Assembly (NCBI GenBank): GCA_964573725.1
Contig: CAZNLJ010000046.1
Span: forward strand, 1 to 35,185
Source: UBA6168 sp964573725
GTDB lineage: Bacteria > Bacteroidota > Bacteroidia > Chitinophagales > Saprospiraceae
Direction of reading: 5' to 3'
Length of the DNA stretch: 35,185 bases
The first letter of the stretch is position 1. Every line of letters begins with the position of its first letter. A program made the translations under genes and the position numbers. Under the pieces are notes generated by a model. That model had not been told where the DNA came from. It searched no databases and was given only the letters and a program-made list of their open reading frames with translations. Of this stretch, positions 23,835 to 32,111 are shown in pieces.

Positions 23835-24143
23835 ATGATACTGTACAACGTGACCATCAAGATAGACCGGCAGGTACACGACGAATGGCTGGCCTGGATG
23901 AGAGGGGTTCATCTTCCGGCGGTCATGCAAACCGGTTTTTTCCTGCGCCACCGCATCCTCCGGCTGATGGACCCGCCGGCGGATGAGGAAGGGATCACCT
24001 ACGCCATCCAATACGAATGCCGGAACATCGGCCTGCTCCGCCGGTATTTCGACGAAGATGCCACTGCCCTGCAACGGGAACATGCACAGCGTTACCAAGG
24101 TCGTTTCGTCGCCTTCCGGACCATCATGAAATCCGTGGAGTAG
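23835..24143 (+). CDS. DUF4286 family protein
   Basis: This 102-aa soluble protein has the ferredoxin-like alpha/beta pattern of DUF4286, a small family common in Bacteroidota. The start MILYNVTIKIDRQVHDEWLAWM and the end RYQGRFVAFRTIMKSVE are characteristic, with ITYAIQYEC as the central strand. The fold resembles dimeric ABM-type domains, but no activity is known. ATG 23835 starts directly at the first strand; the upstream frame is non-coding. It is divergent from the sigma-factor gene and upstream of the acyl-CoA dehydrogenase gene, from which it is separated by about 170 nt. Confidence 0.88.
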   Translation: MILYNVTIKIDRQVHDEWLAWMRGVHLPAVMQTGFFLRHRILRLMDPPADEEGITYAIQYECRNIGLLRRYFDEDATALQREHAQRYQGRFVAFRTIMKSVE

Positions 24144-24315
24144 CAGCCGGCGACTTTCGGTATTTTCCGAAGTCCCGGCCTGAACCTGTCGGCAGGGAAT
24201 ACGTTTTAAATGAAACGCTTTCGTCCGGCACACGGGGCGGAACCATCGGGTACCGTGGATGGTCGTGCCGGGCTCCCGGCCTTGCCCTGGCTATTGCTAA
24301 CCAAATCCTACCAAT

Positions 24316-25503
24316 ATGTATTTTGAATTGAACGAAGAACACCGGGCCGTCCAGGCGGCAGCCCGGGATTTCGCCCGGCAGGTATTGAAACCGGGCGTCA
24401 TCGAACGCGACCGCGAGATGCGGTTCCCGGCGGATGAGGTCCGTCAAATGAAGGAAATGGGATTCATGGGCATGATGGTATCCCCCGAATACGGTGGCGG
24501 CGGCATGGATACCCTTTCCTACGTCCTCGCCATGGAGGAAATATCAAAGGTGGATGCTTCCGCAGCGGTCATCATGTCGGTGAACAACTCGCTGGTCTGT
24601 TGGGGCCTGGAACAATTCGGCACCCCCGACCAAAAGGAACGCTACCTACCCCGCCTGACGCAAGGGGATTGGATTGGGGCTTTCTGCCTTTCCGAACCGG
24701 AGGCCGGCAGCGATGCCACCAGCCAACGGACCACCGCCGAGCCGAAGGATGACCATTTCCTGCTGAACGGCACCAAGAATTGGATTACCAACGGCGGCTC
24801 CTCCCGCCTGCACCTGGTCATGGCACAGACCTGGCCCGAACAGGGACACCGGGGCATCAATTGCCTGCTGGTAGAGTCCGAATCCCCCGGGGTGGTCATC
24901 GGCGCCAAGGAGGAAAAGCTCGGCATCCGGGCCTCCGATACCCATACCATCATGTACAACGATGTCCGCGTACCGCTGGATAACCGCATCGGACCGGATG
25001 GATTCGGCTTCCGCTTTGCCATGAAAACACTCAACGGCGGACGGATCGGCATCGCCTCGCAGGCATTGGGCATCGCCGCAGGGGCCTACGAACTGGCCCT
25101 GGCGTACGCCAAATCCCGGAAGGCCTTCGGTCAACCCATCGCCAAACACCAGGCCATCGCCTTCAAATTGGCGGACATGGCCACCGAAATCGAAGCGGCC
25201 CGCATGTTGGTATACCGTGCCGCCTGGCTGAAGGACCAGGGGATGGATTACGGCACCGCCAGCGCCATGGCCAAGCTGTACGCGTCGGAAGTGGCCATGC
25301 GCGTCACGACCGAAGCCGTCCAGATCCACGGCGGCTACGGTTATGTCAAGGAATACCACGTGGAACGACTGATGCGGGATGCCAAGATCACCCAGATCTA
25401 CGAAGGCACCTCGGAAATCCAGCGGATTGTCATCTCCCGCCAGATCCTCGAGGGCCAGCCTTACCTGCCGGCCTGGGCGGAAGCGCAACCCACCCCGGCA
25501 TGA
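24316..25503 (+). CDS. Acyl-CoA dehydrogenase (short-chain/butyryl type)
   Basis: This 395-aa cytoplasmic flavoenzyme catalyses the first step of beta-oxidation, making a 2-enoyl-CoA and passing electrons to electron-transfer flavoprotein. The FAD and substrate signatures are visible: GAFCLSEPEAGSDA near 117-130, WITNGG near 154, GRIGIASQALGIAAGAYE near 245, and RKAFGQPI. The terminal helix QIHGGYGYVKEYHVERLMRDAKITQIYEGTSEIQR carries the catalytic base Glu363. That position of the base is typical of short- and medium-chain enzymes rather than isovaleryl-CoA dehydrogenase. The length is normal. Its stop overlaps the start of the M50 protease gene by 4 bases (ATGA), so the two are translated together despite unrelated functions. 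Confidence 0.94.
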   Translation: MYFELNEEHRAVQAAARDFARQVLKPGVIERDREMRFPADEVRQMKEMGFMGMMVSPEYGGGGMDTLSYVLAMEEISKVDASAAVIMSVNNSLVCWGLEQFGTPDQKERYLPRLTQGDWIGAFCLSEPEAGSDATSQRTTAEPKDDHFLLNGTKNWITNGGSSRLHLVMAQTWPEQGHRGINCLLVESESPGVVIGAKEEKLGIRASDTHTIMYNDVRVPLDNRIGPDGFGFRFAMKTLNGGRIGIASQALGIAAGAYELALAYAKSRKAFGQPIAKHQAIAFKLADMATEIEAARMLVYRAAWLKDQGMDYGTASAMAKLYASEVAMRVTTEAVQIHGGYGYVKEYHVERLMRDAKITQIYEGTSEIQRIVISRQILEGQPYLPAWAEAQPTPA

Positions 25504-26291
25504 GGCGCCGAAGCGGCCAGGCCGGTTTCCGCTGCTTCGGCATCCCGGTGCGGCTGCACGGGAGCAACGCCCTGCTGCCGCTCCTCTTCCTGTATCTGTG
25601 GGCGGTGGACGGCATGTCCGTCCGGGAGGTCGGTTGGTTCGCCCTGGTCGCCGCCGGCTTGATCGCCAGTATCCTGGTTCATGAGCTGGGCCACGCCCTC
25701 GTGGCCCGCCGCTACGGGGTGGAAACCCTGGAGATCGTCCTGCTACCCATCGGTGGCCTGGCCCGCCTCAGCCACCTGCCGCAACGTTCGCTCCAGGAGT
25801 GCTGGATCGCCCTGGCCGGCCCGGCCGTCAACTTCCTGGTGGCCCTCCTGCTGCTGCCCTGGTTGCTGTTCGTGATGGTGCCCGCCCTCCGGGTCATGGC
25901 CCCGCCGACGCCGGATACGCTTCCCGGCAACTTCTTTTTCTTCCTGCCGCTGCTCTTCGCCATGAATGTCGGCCTGGGGGTCTTCAACCTCCTGCCCGCT
26001 TTTCCGATGGACGGCGGCCGGATGCTCCGCGCCGTCCTCTCCCTTCGGCTCGGCTGGTTGCGGGCCACCCGGCTGGCCGCTTACCTGGGACAGGCCCTCG
26101 CATTGGTCATGGCGCTCGTCGGCCTGTCCGGCTACAACTATATGTATGTCGGCATCGCCGCCTTCCTTTTTTTCACGGCCCGGCAGGAATACCGCTGGGC
26201 CCGCCTTTCGGCCGAAGAGCCGGAGGAAGCGGATGAACCGGATGCTGCGGCGGACCGGGAAGCACCGACCGGTTCCGGACCAACCGAATGA
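25500..26291 (+). CDS. M50 family intramembrane metalloprotease (site-2 protease-like)
   Basis: This 263-aa inner-membrane zinc protease contains the HELGH active-site motif at 61-65 in a transmembrane helix and the third ligand Asp in NLLPAFPMDGGR near 162-173. Six or so hydrophobic segments surround them. There is no PDZ or CBS domain, so it belongs to the compact group. The C-terminal ~35 residues are acidic and probably disordered. Such proteases can cleave membrane-anchored regulators such as anti-sigma factors; whether this one relates to the nearby ECF factor is unknown. It overlaps the acyl-CoA dehydrogenase gene by 4 bases. A strong terminator begins at its stop codon. Confidence 0.9.
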   Translation: MRRRSGQAGFRCFGIPVRLHGSNALLPLLFLYLWAVDGMSVREVGWFALVAAGLIASILVHELGHALVARRYGVETLEIVLLPIGGLARLSHLPQRSLQECWIALAGPAVNFLVALLLLPWLLFVMVPALRVMAPPTPDTLPGNFFFFLPLLFAMNVGLGVFNLLPAFPMDGGRMLRAVLSLRLGWLRATRLAAYLGQALALVMALVGLSGYNYMYVGIAAFLFFTARQEYRWARLSAEEPEEADEPDAAADREAPTGSGPTE

Positions 26292-26332
26292 AAAAGCCCG
26301 GAGAAGACGAACTTGTCCTCCGGGCTTTTTTT
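26291..26332. terminator. Bidirectional intrinsic terminator
   Basis: A perfect 13-bp stem AAAAAGCCCGGAG (26291-26303) / CTCCGGGCTTTTT (26318-26330) with a 14-nt loop is followed by T's to 26332. A-run and T-run on the two sides allow it to end transcription of both the M50 gene (plus) and the ompH-like gene (minus). Confidence 0.9.
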
Positions 26333-26370
26333 CTACCGGCCTGGTATGGCGGCGGGCTCCCCCCTTCCGC

Positions 26371-26892
26371 TCATTCTATGCCGAGCTTGGCCTTGACCAG
26401 GGGTTCGATGTCATTGGATTCCATGGCGAACAGGATGGTGTTGTAGACGCTGGTGTCGAATATCATCTGGTAACCGCCTTCCTTCGCCACTTCGTTGATG
26501 GCCGCTTGCAGGCGTTCGAGCAGCGGGGACAACAGCTCCTCCCGCTTTTGGGCCACCTGGTTCATGATGGTTTCCTCCAGGGTGTTCAACGCCGCTTCCC
26601 GTTGTTGGAATTCGGCCTGCTTTTTTTGGGCCTCCGCCGGTGTGACGCTTCCCTCCCGGTATTGGGTGGCGAAGGCGTTGAAATCCTCCTCCAGCTTCCG
26701 GGCCAATTGTTCGCCGTCCGCGACGAGGGAATCCTGGAAGACCTTCAGCTGGGCGTCCGCCGCCTTGGTACCGGGCAACTGGACCAGGATATTGCCGCTG
26801 TTCAGGTGGCCGATTTTCTGGGCCTGGAGGTTGGACCAGCCGCCGAGGACCGCCAGGGCGAGGGTCAGGATGGCTATGCGCATGTTTTTCAT
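26371..26892 (-). CDS. OmpH/Skp family outer-membrane protein chaperone
   Basis: This 173-aa periplasmic protein has a signal peptide (MRIAILTLALAVLGGWSNLQAQ) followed by the family's short beta start (KIGHLNSGNILVQLPGTKAAD). A long charged, Gln/Glu-rich helical region (about 50-130) would form the tentacles of the trimer. The closing segment INEVAKEGGYQMIFDTSVYNTILFA is typical. Skp/OmpH holds unfolded outer-membrane proteins during transit to the BAM complex. ATG 26892 (MKNMRIA) is used; the second Met three codons on is possible. It stands alone, not beside bamA, and has its own -7 element. Confidence 0.9.
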   Translation of the reverse strand: MKNMRIAILTLALAVLGGWSNLQAQKIGHLNSGNILVQLPGTKAADAQLKVFQDSLVADGEQLARKLEEDFNAFATQYREGSVTPAEAQKKQAEFQQREAALNTLEETIMNQVAQKREELLSPLLERLQAAINEVAKEGGYQMIFDTSVYNTILFAMESNDIEPLVKAKLGIE

Positions 26893-26917
26893 ACCGTGTT
26901 TTTAATGTAAGGCCTTG

Positions 26918-26925
26918 CAAAAGTA
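26918..26925 (-). promoter_or_regulatory. -7 element of the ompH-like gene
   Basis: The minus strand reads TACTTTTG, an exact TAnnTTTG match, 25 nt before the ATG at 26892. A weak -33 (TTCG at 26950-26947) lies 21 nt upstream. Confidence 0.6.
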
Positions 26926-27010
26926 GGGCAAGCCTGCCGTGTTTTTCGAATTTTCGACAAAATATTCCCGGCAAGGCGGTGATCCGACCGTAGCATGGCT
27001 CCCTACAATA

Positions 27011-27041
27011 CGAAAGGGGCGGAATTATTCCGCCCCTTTCG
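27011..27041 (-). terminator. Stem-loop after the YceI gene
   Basis: A perfect 14-bp stem (27011-27024 with 27028-27041) with loop TTA sits about 60 nt past the stop of the YceI gene. The U-tract is poor, so termination may be weaker or factor-assisted. Confidence 0.65.
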
Positions 27042-27103
27042 CGCTGGCCTTTGTTTGGGACGGCCCCCGGTTCCGGTAGGTCCGGGAACCGACCCGAGGT
27101 CCC

Positions 27104-27802
27104 TTACTGGTTGGCTTTCAGTGCCAGGCCGATATACACCTCGTTGCGGATGAGGTCGTCGGCCTTGCCGGCATAGGTGATGCCCCAGTTTGTCCGGTCG
27201 ATGGTGAACTTCGCCATGGCCTCGACGGTGCCGTTGGCTACGGTGACCTTGGCGGGGAATTCGATGTTCTTCGTCTGGTCCTTGATGGTCAGGTTGCCGC
27301 TGATGCGGTGCGTCGGGTTCGTAACCTTGTAACGGCTCACTTCCGTCTGTCCGGGGTCTTCCGTTTCCACGATGGTATCGGTGGTTACGGTGATGCCGGT
27401 GATTTCGAAGACCGCCTCCGGGTAGGTGGGTACATCGAAGAAGTCGGGAGACATCAGGTGTCCCTGCAGGTTGGCATTCATGCCGGGGTCGGTTCCTTCC
27501 GGACCGGTCACCGTCAGGCTGTTCATGTCGATGACAAAGGAACCGCCGGTCAGGTTCTCCCCGTCGACCGTCAACGAACCGCTTTTCAGGGCCAGGGTGC
27601 CGCTGTGGCGGGCGGTGACCTTGGCGCCGATCCATTCGAGGGTGCTGGCGGACAGGTCGACCGCATAGGTCGCTCCGGCGGCTGCGGCGGCATCCTGGGC
27701 TTCCGTCGTGGCGGCCTGGTCACTTTCCGGGGTTTGGGCACAGGAGGCGACCAACAGCCCCGCTGCAAAAAGGAGGGTGATGTGGTAAAAACTGTTTTTC
27801 AT
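27104..27802 (-). CDS. YceI family lipoprotein
   Basis: This 232-aa envelope protein starts with a lipoprotein signal (MKNSFYHITLLFAAGLLVASC), with the lipidated Cys21. An Ala/Glu/Gln-rich linker follows, then a YceI lipocalin-like barrel. Its typical parts are visible: YAVDLSASTLEWIGAKVTARHSGTL at the start, GSFVIDMNSLTV, LMSPDFFDVPTYPEAVFEITGI and IEFPAKVTV...FTIDRTNWGITY near the end. YceI proteins bind long isoprenoid or lipid molecules; no enzymatic activity is expected. A T/E/P insert (TTDTIVETEDPGQTE) lies within the barrel. ATG 27802 is set by the signal peptide. It is 95 nt downstream of the dipeptidase gene on the same strand, so partial co-transcription is possible. Confidence 0.92.
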   Translation of the reverse strand: MKNSFYHITLLFAAGLLVASCAQTPESDQAATTEAQDAAAAAGATYAVDLSASTLEWIGAKVTARHSGTLALKSGSLTVDGENLTGGSFVIDMNSLTVTGPEGTDPGMNANLQGHLMSPDFFDVPTYPEAVFEITGITVTTDTIVETEDPGQTEVSRYKVTNPTHRISGNLTIKDQTKNIEFPAKVTVANGTVEAMAKFTIDRTNWGITYAGKADDLIRNEVYIGLALKANQ

Positions 27803-27897
27803 GATGAACGAAGGTTTTGAATGTGAGGATTGCCTGGGCATGCCAGGTTTATGCCTCATAACAAAATTCGGAAGGACATGTTCGATGGTCGGGGCTT

Positions 27898-28971
27898 TCA
27901 GGACCAGGTATTCCGCAGGAAACGCAACCAATTGCCATGGAATATGGCTTCACAGGTTTTCCGGTCGTATCCCCGGTCCCGCAGGATGGGCTCCAGCCCT
28001 TGCAGGTCGGCTATGGTGGACAGGTCGGCCGGGCACTGTTCCCGGCCGAAGCCGCCGTCCAGGTCGGAGCCGATGCCGACGTGGAGGGCATCGCCCGCCA
28101 GCTGGCAGATATGGTCGATGTGGTCGGCCACCGTTTCGAGGGTGCAGCCGGCGGACGCCGGGGTGCTCACCTGCCGGACCCAGCCTGGTACCAGCATCCA
28201 CGCATCGAGGGCGACACCGATCACGGCACCCCGTCCGATGAGTGCCCGGAGCTGCGCATCGGAGAACTGCCGCTGGTGCGGCACCAGGGCCCGGCAGTTG
28301 TTGTGGCTGGCCCAGACGGGGCCGTTGAAATGGTCCAGCGCCTGCCAGAACGCTTCGTCGCAGAGGTGGGTGGCATCCAGGATGATGTTCCTTTCCTCCA
28401 TGCGGCGCAACAACCCAAGCCCTTCCGGTCCCATCCTGCCGGCGGCGTCGGTCCCGTTCGCATAACGCCCGGGTCCGTAATGGGCAGGTCCGACCGCCCG
28501 GAGGCCATATTCGTAGGCCCGGTCGAGGTATTCGACGCTGACCAACGAATCGGCCCCTTCCAGACTGAGTATATAACCGATCGGTTTTCCGGACGGGGGG
28601 AGGGTAGGGTCTTCCCACAACGACCGGCAACGCGCCAGGCTGTCCAGGTCGGTCACCGGCATCAGTTCCCCGACTTGCTCCATCTCCCGGTACCAGGCCA
28701 ATTGGGCCTGGGTATGCGCCCAGGCCTGCTCCGGCGAATGCCAGCCGGGCAGTGGATTGTCCGGGGCCACGTAGCGGGCGATCTGGGTGGCGACGACCAG
28801 TCCGACTTGCCCCGCCCGCAGGGCAGGGAAGGAAACGGTCGCCCGGCCACGGCCCGGCTTGTCCGTCCGTCCGGCCTCCCGGGCGTTCAGGGTGTCGACC
28901 GGCAAACGGAGGTCCCGGTTCCAGTCGATGGCGTTCATGGAGAGGTCGAGGTGGGCGTCGAATAGGAACAT
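27898..28971 (-). CDS. M19 family (renal-type) dipeptidase
   Basis: This 357-aa zinc dipeptidase hydrolyses dipeptides and in this family often accepts a D-residue at the C-terminal position. The metal ligands are visible: FDAHLDL (His7, Asp9), the bridging Glu138 in LEGADS, His202 in ILDATHL and His223 in ASHNN. The substrate-binding Asp lies in GIGSDLDGGFG. There is no signal peptide, so it is cytoplasmic, unlike the mammalian enzyme. It follows the PLP enzyme by 21 nt in a minus-strand cluster with RidA. The most direct reading is that it supplies the amino acid used by the PLP enzyme. ATG 28971 fits the normal N-terminus. Confidence 0.92.
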   Translation of the reverse strand: MFLFDAHLDLSMNAIDWNRDLRLPVDTLNAREAGRTDKPGRGRATVSFPALRAGQVGLVVATQIARYVAPDNPLPGWHSPEQAWAHTQAQLAWYREMEQVGELMPVTDLDSLARCRSLWEDPTLPPSGKPIGYILSLEGADSLVSVEYLDRAYEYGLRAVGPAHYGPGRYANGTDAAGRMGPEGLGLLRRMEERNIILDATHLCDEAFWQALDHFNGPVWASHNNCRALVPHQRQFSDAQLRALIGRGAVIGVALDAWMLVPGWVRQVSTPASAGCTLETVADHIDHICQLAGDALHVGIGSDLDGGFGREQCPADLSTIADLQGLEPILRDRGYDRKTCEAIFHGNWLRFLRNTWS

Positions 28972-28992
28972 GATGGATGCAGGTACGGATGG

Positions 28993-30117
28993 TCAGATGG
29001 TCAGGGACCGGTCGCGGGCGGTATTTCGCCAAACGCCGACGGCGCGGCCCTCCTCCACGGCCGGCATCCGTTCGTACAAGGCGACGGTCGGACAGATATG
29101 CCAGGGGATGCCGAGCAGGGCTTCGCCCGGCCGGAACCGATGTCCGTTCCCGATGCGGAGCACCAGGTGCTCCTCACTTTGGCTGAGGGGGACCAGGTCC
29201 GGATATTGTGGAAAATGGACCCGGCGGGTGAGGTCGCTTTCCGCAGCGACGGACTTGTGCCCCAGGTCCAGGCAGACCAAATCCGGCGCCGGCAGGGAAA
29301 TCACCCGGGTCAGCAGCAGCGCGGCCGGCCGGAAAGGAAGCTCCGGACACAAGGTGCCGTACCCGCGGTCCCAATAGACGAAAGTGCCGGGGCTGCACTC
29401 CAGGGACCCTTCCCGGCGGGCGTGCAGCGGGAAGGTCGGGGAACCGCCCACGACGAGCGGCCGCAGGGGATACCCGGCCGACAGGCGGCGGTACAAACGG
29501 TAGGCCGGTGCAAAGGCCGCCTCGCAGTCGACGGCCCGTTGCGCTGGGTCCGGATGCCGGATATGGCCGTCGTAGGCATGCAACCCCACCAGCCGGATAC
29601 CTTCCAGCGGGAGCATCGAGCGTATCAGCTCGTCGGCCTGCGATACCGGCAGCCCCGTCCGGTCCTGGCCGATGTTCAGGTCGAGGTAGACATCCGCCGT
29701 CATCCCTTCCGACCGGAAAGCCGCAGCCAGCTCCGCCGCCGCGGCGCCATGGTCCGTCAGGCAGGCGAAACGGGTGTCCGGGAACCGGCGCACCACCTGC
29801 CGCCATCGGCGCAGCTTCGGGCCGACCGGCTGGTAGGCGAGCAGCACGTCCGCCGCACCCACCCCCGCCAGCATCTCCGCCTCGGCAATGGTGGCGCATT
29901 TGAACCGGGTGATTCCCGCCCGCAGCAGCAGCTCGGCTACAGCCGGTGATTTCGCCGTCTTGATGTGCGGCCGCAACCGATCCGGACCGCCCGCCAGCCG
30001 GACGGCCGCATCGATGTTCGACCGGACCAACGCCGGAAAGACCAGGAGGGCCGGGGAATCCGGCTCCTCCGCCGACAGGATGTCGTAATCCGGGGAAAGA
30101 AGGGGCTTGGGACTCAT
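28993..30117 (-). CDS. Fold-type III PLP enzyme, D-threonine aldolase / D-serine dehydratase family
   Basis: This 374-aa cytoplasmic enzyme has the alanine-racemase-like barrel with the PLP lysine at Lys53 (RPHIKTAK) and the C-terminal domain of the D-TA/DSD family (CLDLGHKSVAAE, SEEHLVL). Near the end, GIPWHICPT gives a His-X-Cys pair (His340, Cys342). That pair is the zinc site of eukaryotic-type D-serine dehydratases, while D-threonine aldolases usually have His-X-Asp. This points to a dehydratase of a D-3-hydroxy amino acid. ATG 30117 overlaps the stop of the RidA gene by 4 bases, coupling it to an enamine/imine deaminase, which also fits a dehydratase. The substrate (D-serine, D-threonine or 3-hydroxyaspartate) is not determined. 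Confidence 0.88.
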   Translation of the reverse strand: MSPKPLLSPDYDILSAEEPDSPALLVFPALVRSNIDAAVRLAGGPDRLRPHIKTAKSPAVAELLLRAGITRFKCATIAEAEMLAGVGAADVLLAYQPVGPKLRRWRQVVRRFPDTRFACLTDHGAAAAELAAAFRSEGMTADVYLDLNIGQDRTGLPVSQADELIRSMLPLEGIRLVGLHAYDGHIRHPDPAQRAVDCEAAFAPAYRLYRRLSAGYPLRPLVVGGSPTFPLHARREGSLECSPGTFVYWDRGYGTLCPELPFRPAALLLTRVISLPAPDLVCLDLGHKSVAAESDLTRRVHFPQYPDLVPLSQSEEHLVLRIGNGHRFRPGEALLGIPWHICPTVALYERMPAVEEGRAVGVWRNTARDRSLTI

Positions 30118-30575
30118 AGCTCGAAAATGCCTTCGATCTCTACCGCCGTCTGTCCGGGCAGGGAGCCCATGCCTACGGCACTGCGTACCCCGATGCCCTC
30201 CGCACCCCACAAGGCGGCGAAAAGTTCGCTGCAGCCGTTGATGACCAGGGCGTGCTCGCTGAAATCCGGCGTGGCGTTGACCATCCCGAACAATTTCAGG
30301 ACACCCCGGATGCGGTCCAGGTCGCCCAGATGTTCCCGCAGGGATACAAGCATCGCCAGGCCGCATTGCCGGGCCGCCCACTGCCCTTGCGCCACATCCA
30401 GCTCCGCCCCCAGCTTGCCGGTGATGAAACTGCCGTCCGTCCGCAACGACACATGCCCGGAAACATAGACCTGTCGTCCGCTGGTGCGGCAAGGACGGTA
30501 GATCCCCTTGGAGGGAGGCAGCACAGGCAGCGCGAGGCCCATGTCCTGCAGTTTTTGTTCGATTGGTCCGGTCAT
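30114..30575 (-). CDS. RidA family (YjgF/YER057c/UK114) protein
   Basis: This 153-aa protein matches the longer RidA subfamily. Its signature parts are YRPCRTSGRQVYVSGHVSL at the start, QGQWAARQCGLAMLVSLREHLGDLDRI in the helix and GVRSAVGMGSLPGQTAVEIEGIFEL at the end. Canonical RidA hydrolyses reactive enamines and imines released by PLP dehydratases, using a conserved Arg. In this subfamily the Arg occurs as GVRSAVG. It overlaps the PLP enzyme gene (ATGA, 30114-30117), which supports a direct functional link. ATG 30575 is preferred; the frame upstream belongs to the fucosidase shadow. The fucosidase gene ends 32 nt upstream. Confidence 0.9.
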   Translation of the reverse strand: MTGPIEQKLQDMGLALPVLPPSKGIYRPCRTSGRQVYVSGHVSLRTDGSFITGKLGAELDVAQGQWAARQCGLAMLVSLREHLGDLDRIRGVLKLFGMVNATPDFSEHALVINGCSELFAALWGAEGIGVRSAVGMGSLPGQTAVEIEGIFEL

Positions 30576-30607
30576 CGGAGGATGGGTTGGGTGGTTATCT
30601 TTTCCCT

Positions 30608-31963
30608 TCAGGGAAATACCAGCTTGAGGATGGTGTCCACGGGGTGGCGCTCCCCTTCGGGAATGTGCAACAGGAGCCCCCCGTCCTTGGTGACGCTGTA
30701 ATCGACCGGATGGCCGGAATCCAGGAAGGTCAGGGTGCCGGCGGACCATCCCGCCGCCTCCGGGATGTAACGGGAAGGCCCCTCATGGCGGAGCAGGTGG
30801 AGATAGGTGACCTTGCCGTTCCGGGTGGAGACCCCCCAGTCGTAGGGTGGCATGGGGCCTGCGGTGGTTCCGTAGACCGTCTCCCCGTACCGGCGCATCC
30901 ATACACCGATTTCCTGCAGGATGCGGCGGTGGTCCTCCTGGATCTTCCCGTTGGGCATGGGGCCGACATTGAGGAGGAAATTGCTGCCGTATCCGGCCGC
31001 CTTGACGATGTAACGGATGAGGTCCTCGACGGACTTGTTGGCACGGTCCTGCAGGTTGAAGCCCCAGGAATGGTTGATGGTCTCGCAGGTTTCCAGGGGA
31101 AGGGCGCCGATATCGTCCGCCGTACTGCCGAATCCGGTGGTGTTGTGGCCGGGCAGGTCCTTTTCGAACATTTGGAAATCCTCGCCGGGGAAGGGGGCTT
31201 TGTGGTGGTTGTTGCCGATCAGCAGGGAGGGCTTGATGGCATGCATCCGCGCATAGGTCCGCTCGAGGTGCCAGTCTATCTGGTCTTCCGGAAGCCGGAA
31301 TTTCGCCGCCCGGTGCCAGGAGGGCTCCCCGGCGGACTGGTCCCACCAGCCGTCCAGCCAGAAACCGGCGATGTCGTACCCTCTGGCCAGTTCCTCCATC
31401 TGGGCATCCTGGTAGGCCAGGTAATCCTCCCAGTTGCCGGCCTCCGGCCGGCCGGTCCGCCGGCCGGTCCATCCCCGCGGATAATAATCCGGATGGTGCC
31501 AGTCCAGCTGGGAATGATAGGCATAGAGCTTCAGCCCTTCCCGCCGGCAGGCCTGCTCGAGCTCCCGCAGGATGTCGCGGCCGAAGGGCGTCCGGCGGAC
31601 GATGTTGTAATCCGAAACCTGGGAGTCGTACATCGCGAAACCGTCGTGGTGCTTGGTGGTGATGGTGATGTATTTCATGCCGGCATCCTTGGCCATGGCC
31701 ACCCATTCGTCGGCATTGAATTCGATGGGGTTGAAGAAGGTGGGCAACAGTTCGTATTGGGTGACGGGGATGTCCTGGTTCTGCATGACCCACTCCCCGT
31801 CCCCGAGCAGGCTGTATACCCCCCAATGGATGAACAGGCCGAAGCGGTCTTCCTGGAATGCCTGTCGCGCCTGGAGATTGTCCGGCGTGGGCCGGTAATC
31901 GGCCTGGGCGGAGAGCCCGGTGCCGACACGAAAGAATAGAAGGATGAGGAGTAGTCTGTCCAT
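30608..31963 (-). CDS. Alpha-L-fucosidase, glycoside hydrolase family 29
   Basis: This 451-aa exported enzyme removes terminal alpha-L-fucose from glycans. A signal peptide (MDRLLLILLFFRVGTGLSAQ) precedes the barrel. The GH29 landmarks are FGLFIHWGVYS (41-51), ITTKHHDGFAMYDS (101-114), YHSQLDWHHPDY (149-160) and the nucleophile Asp204 in FWLDGWWD. NFLLNVGPMPNG marks the end of the catalytic domain. A short beta domain closes the protein and there is no T9SS sorting signal, so it is probably periplasmic. It is the first gene of a minus-strand cluster with RidA, the PLP enzyme and the dipeptidase. That suggests use of fucosylated glycopeptides, though this link rests only on spacing. Confidence 0.93.
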   Translation of the reverse strand: MDRLLLILLFFRVGTGLSAQADYRPTPDNLQARQAFQEDRFGLFIHWGVYSLLGDGEWVMQNQDIPVTQYELLPTFFNPIEFNADEWVAMAKDAGMKYITITTKHHDGFAMYDSQVSDYNIVRRTPFGRDILRELEQACRREGLKLYAYHSQLDWHHPDYYPRGWTGRRTGRPEAGNWEDYLAYQDAQMEELARGYDIAGFWLDGWWDQSAGEPSWHRAAKFRLPEDQIDWHLERTYARMHAIKPSLLIGNNHHKAPFPGEDFQMFEKDLPGHNTTGFGSTADDIGALPLETCETINHSWGFNLQDRANKSVEDLIRYIVKAAGYGSNFLLNVGPMPNGKIQEDHRRILQEIGVWMRRYGETVYGTTAGPMPPYDWGVSTRNGKVTYLHLLRHEGPSRYIPEAAGWSAGTLTFLDSGHPVDYSVTKDGGLLLHIPEGERHPVDTILKLVFP

Positions 31964-32071
31964 CGAATGTCCATTTGATTAGAAAGTCGGTAAATGTAAG
32001 GAAATAATCGGTAATGACGGCGCCGTCGCTGCGCCGGGAAACGGGGGAAGATGCGGGTGGCGGATGTTTTT

Positions 32072-32103
32072 TTTCGAAATGGCCGCGGTGCAGGCTATAT
32101 TTG
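32072..32103 (+). promoter_or_regulatory. Promoter of the PhyH gene
   Basis: TTTC (32072-32075), 20 nt, then TATATTTG (32096-32103), an exact -7 match. The start site near 32110 would coincide with the ATGs at 32112 and 32121, so the transcript would be leaderless or nearly so. Confidence 0.5.
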
Positions 32104-32111
32104 TCGGAAAA

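Noticed and set aside
26291..26332. Possible attenuator or riboswitch at the M50 stop codon
   Set aside because: The perfect stem with T-run between two convergent gene ends is simply a bidirectional terminator.
30563..31939. Long plus-strand frame (458 codons) opposite the fucosidase
   Set aside because: The minus strand shows an intact GH29 enzyme with signal peptide and nucleophile; the plus frame has no recognisable domain.
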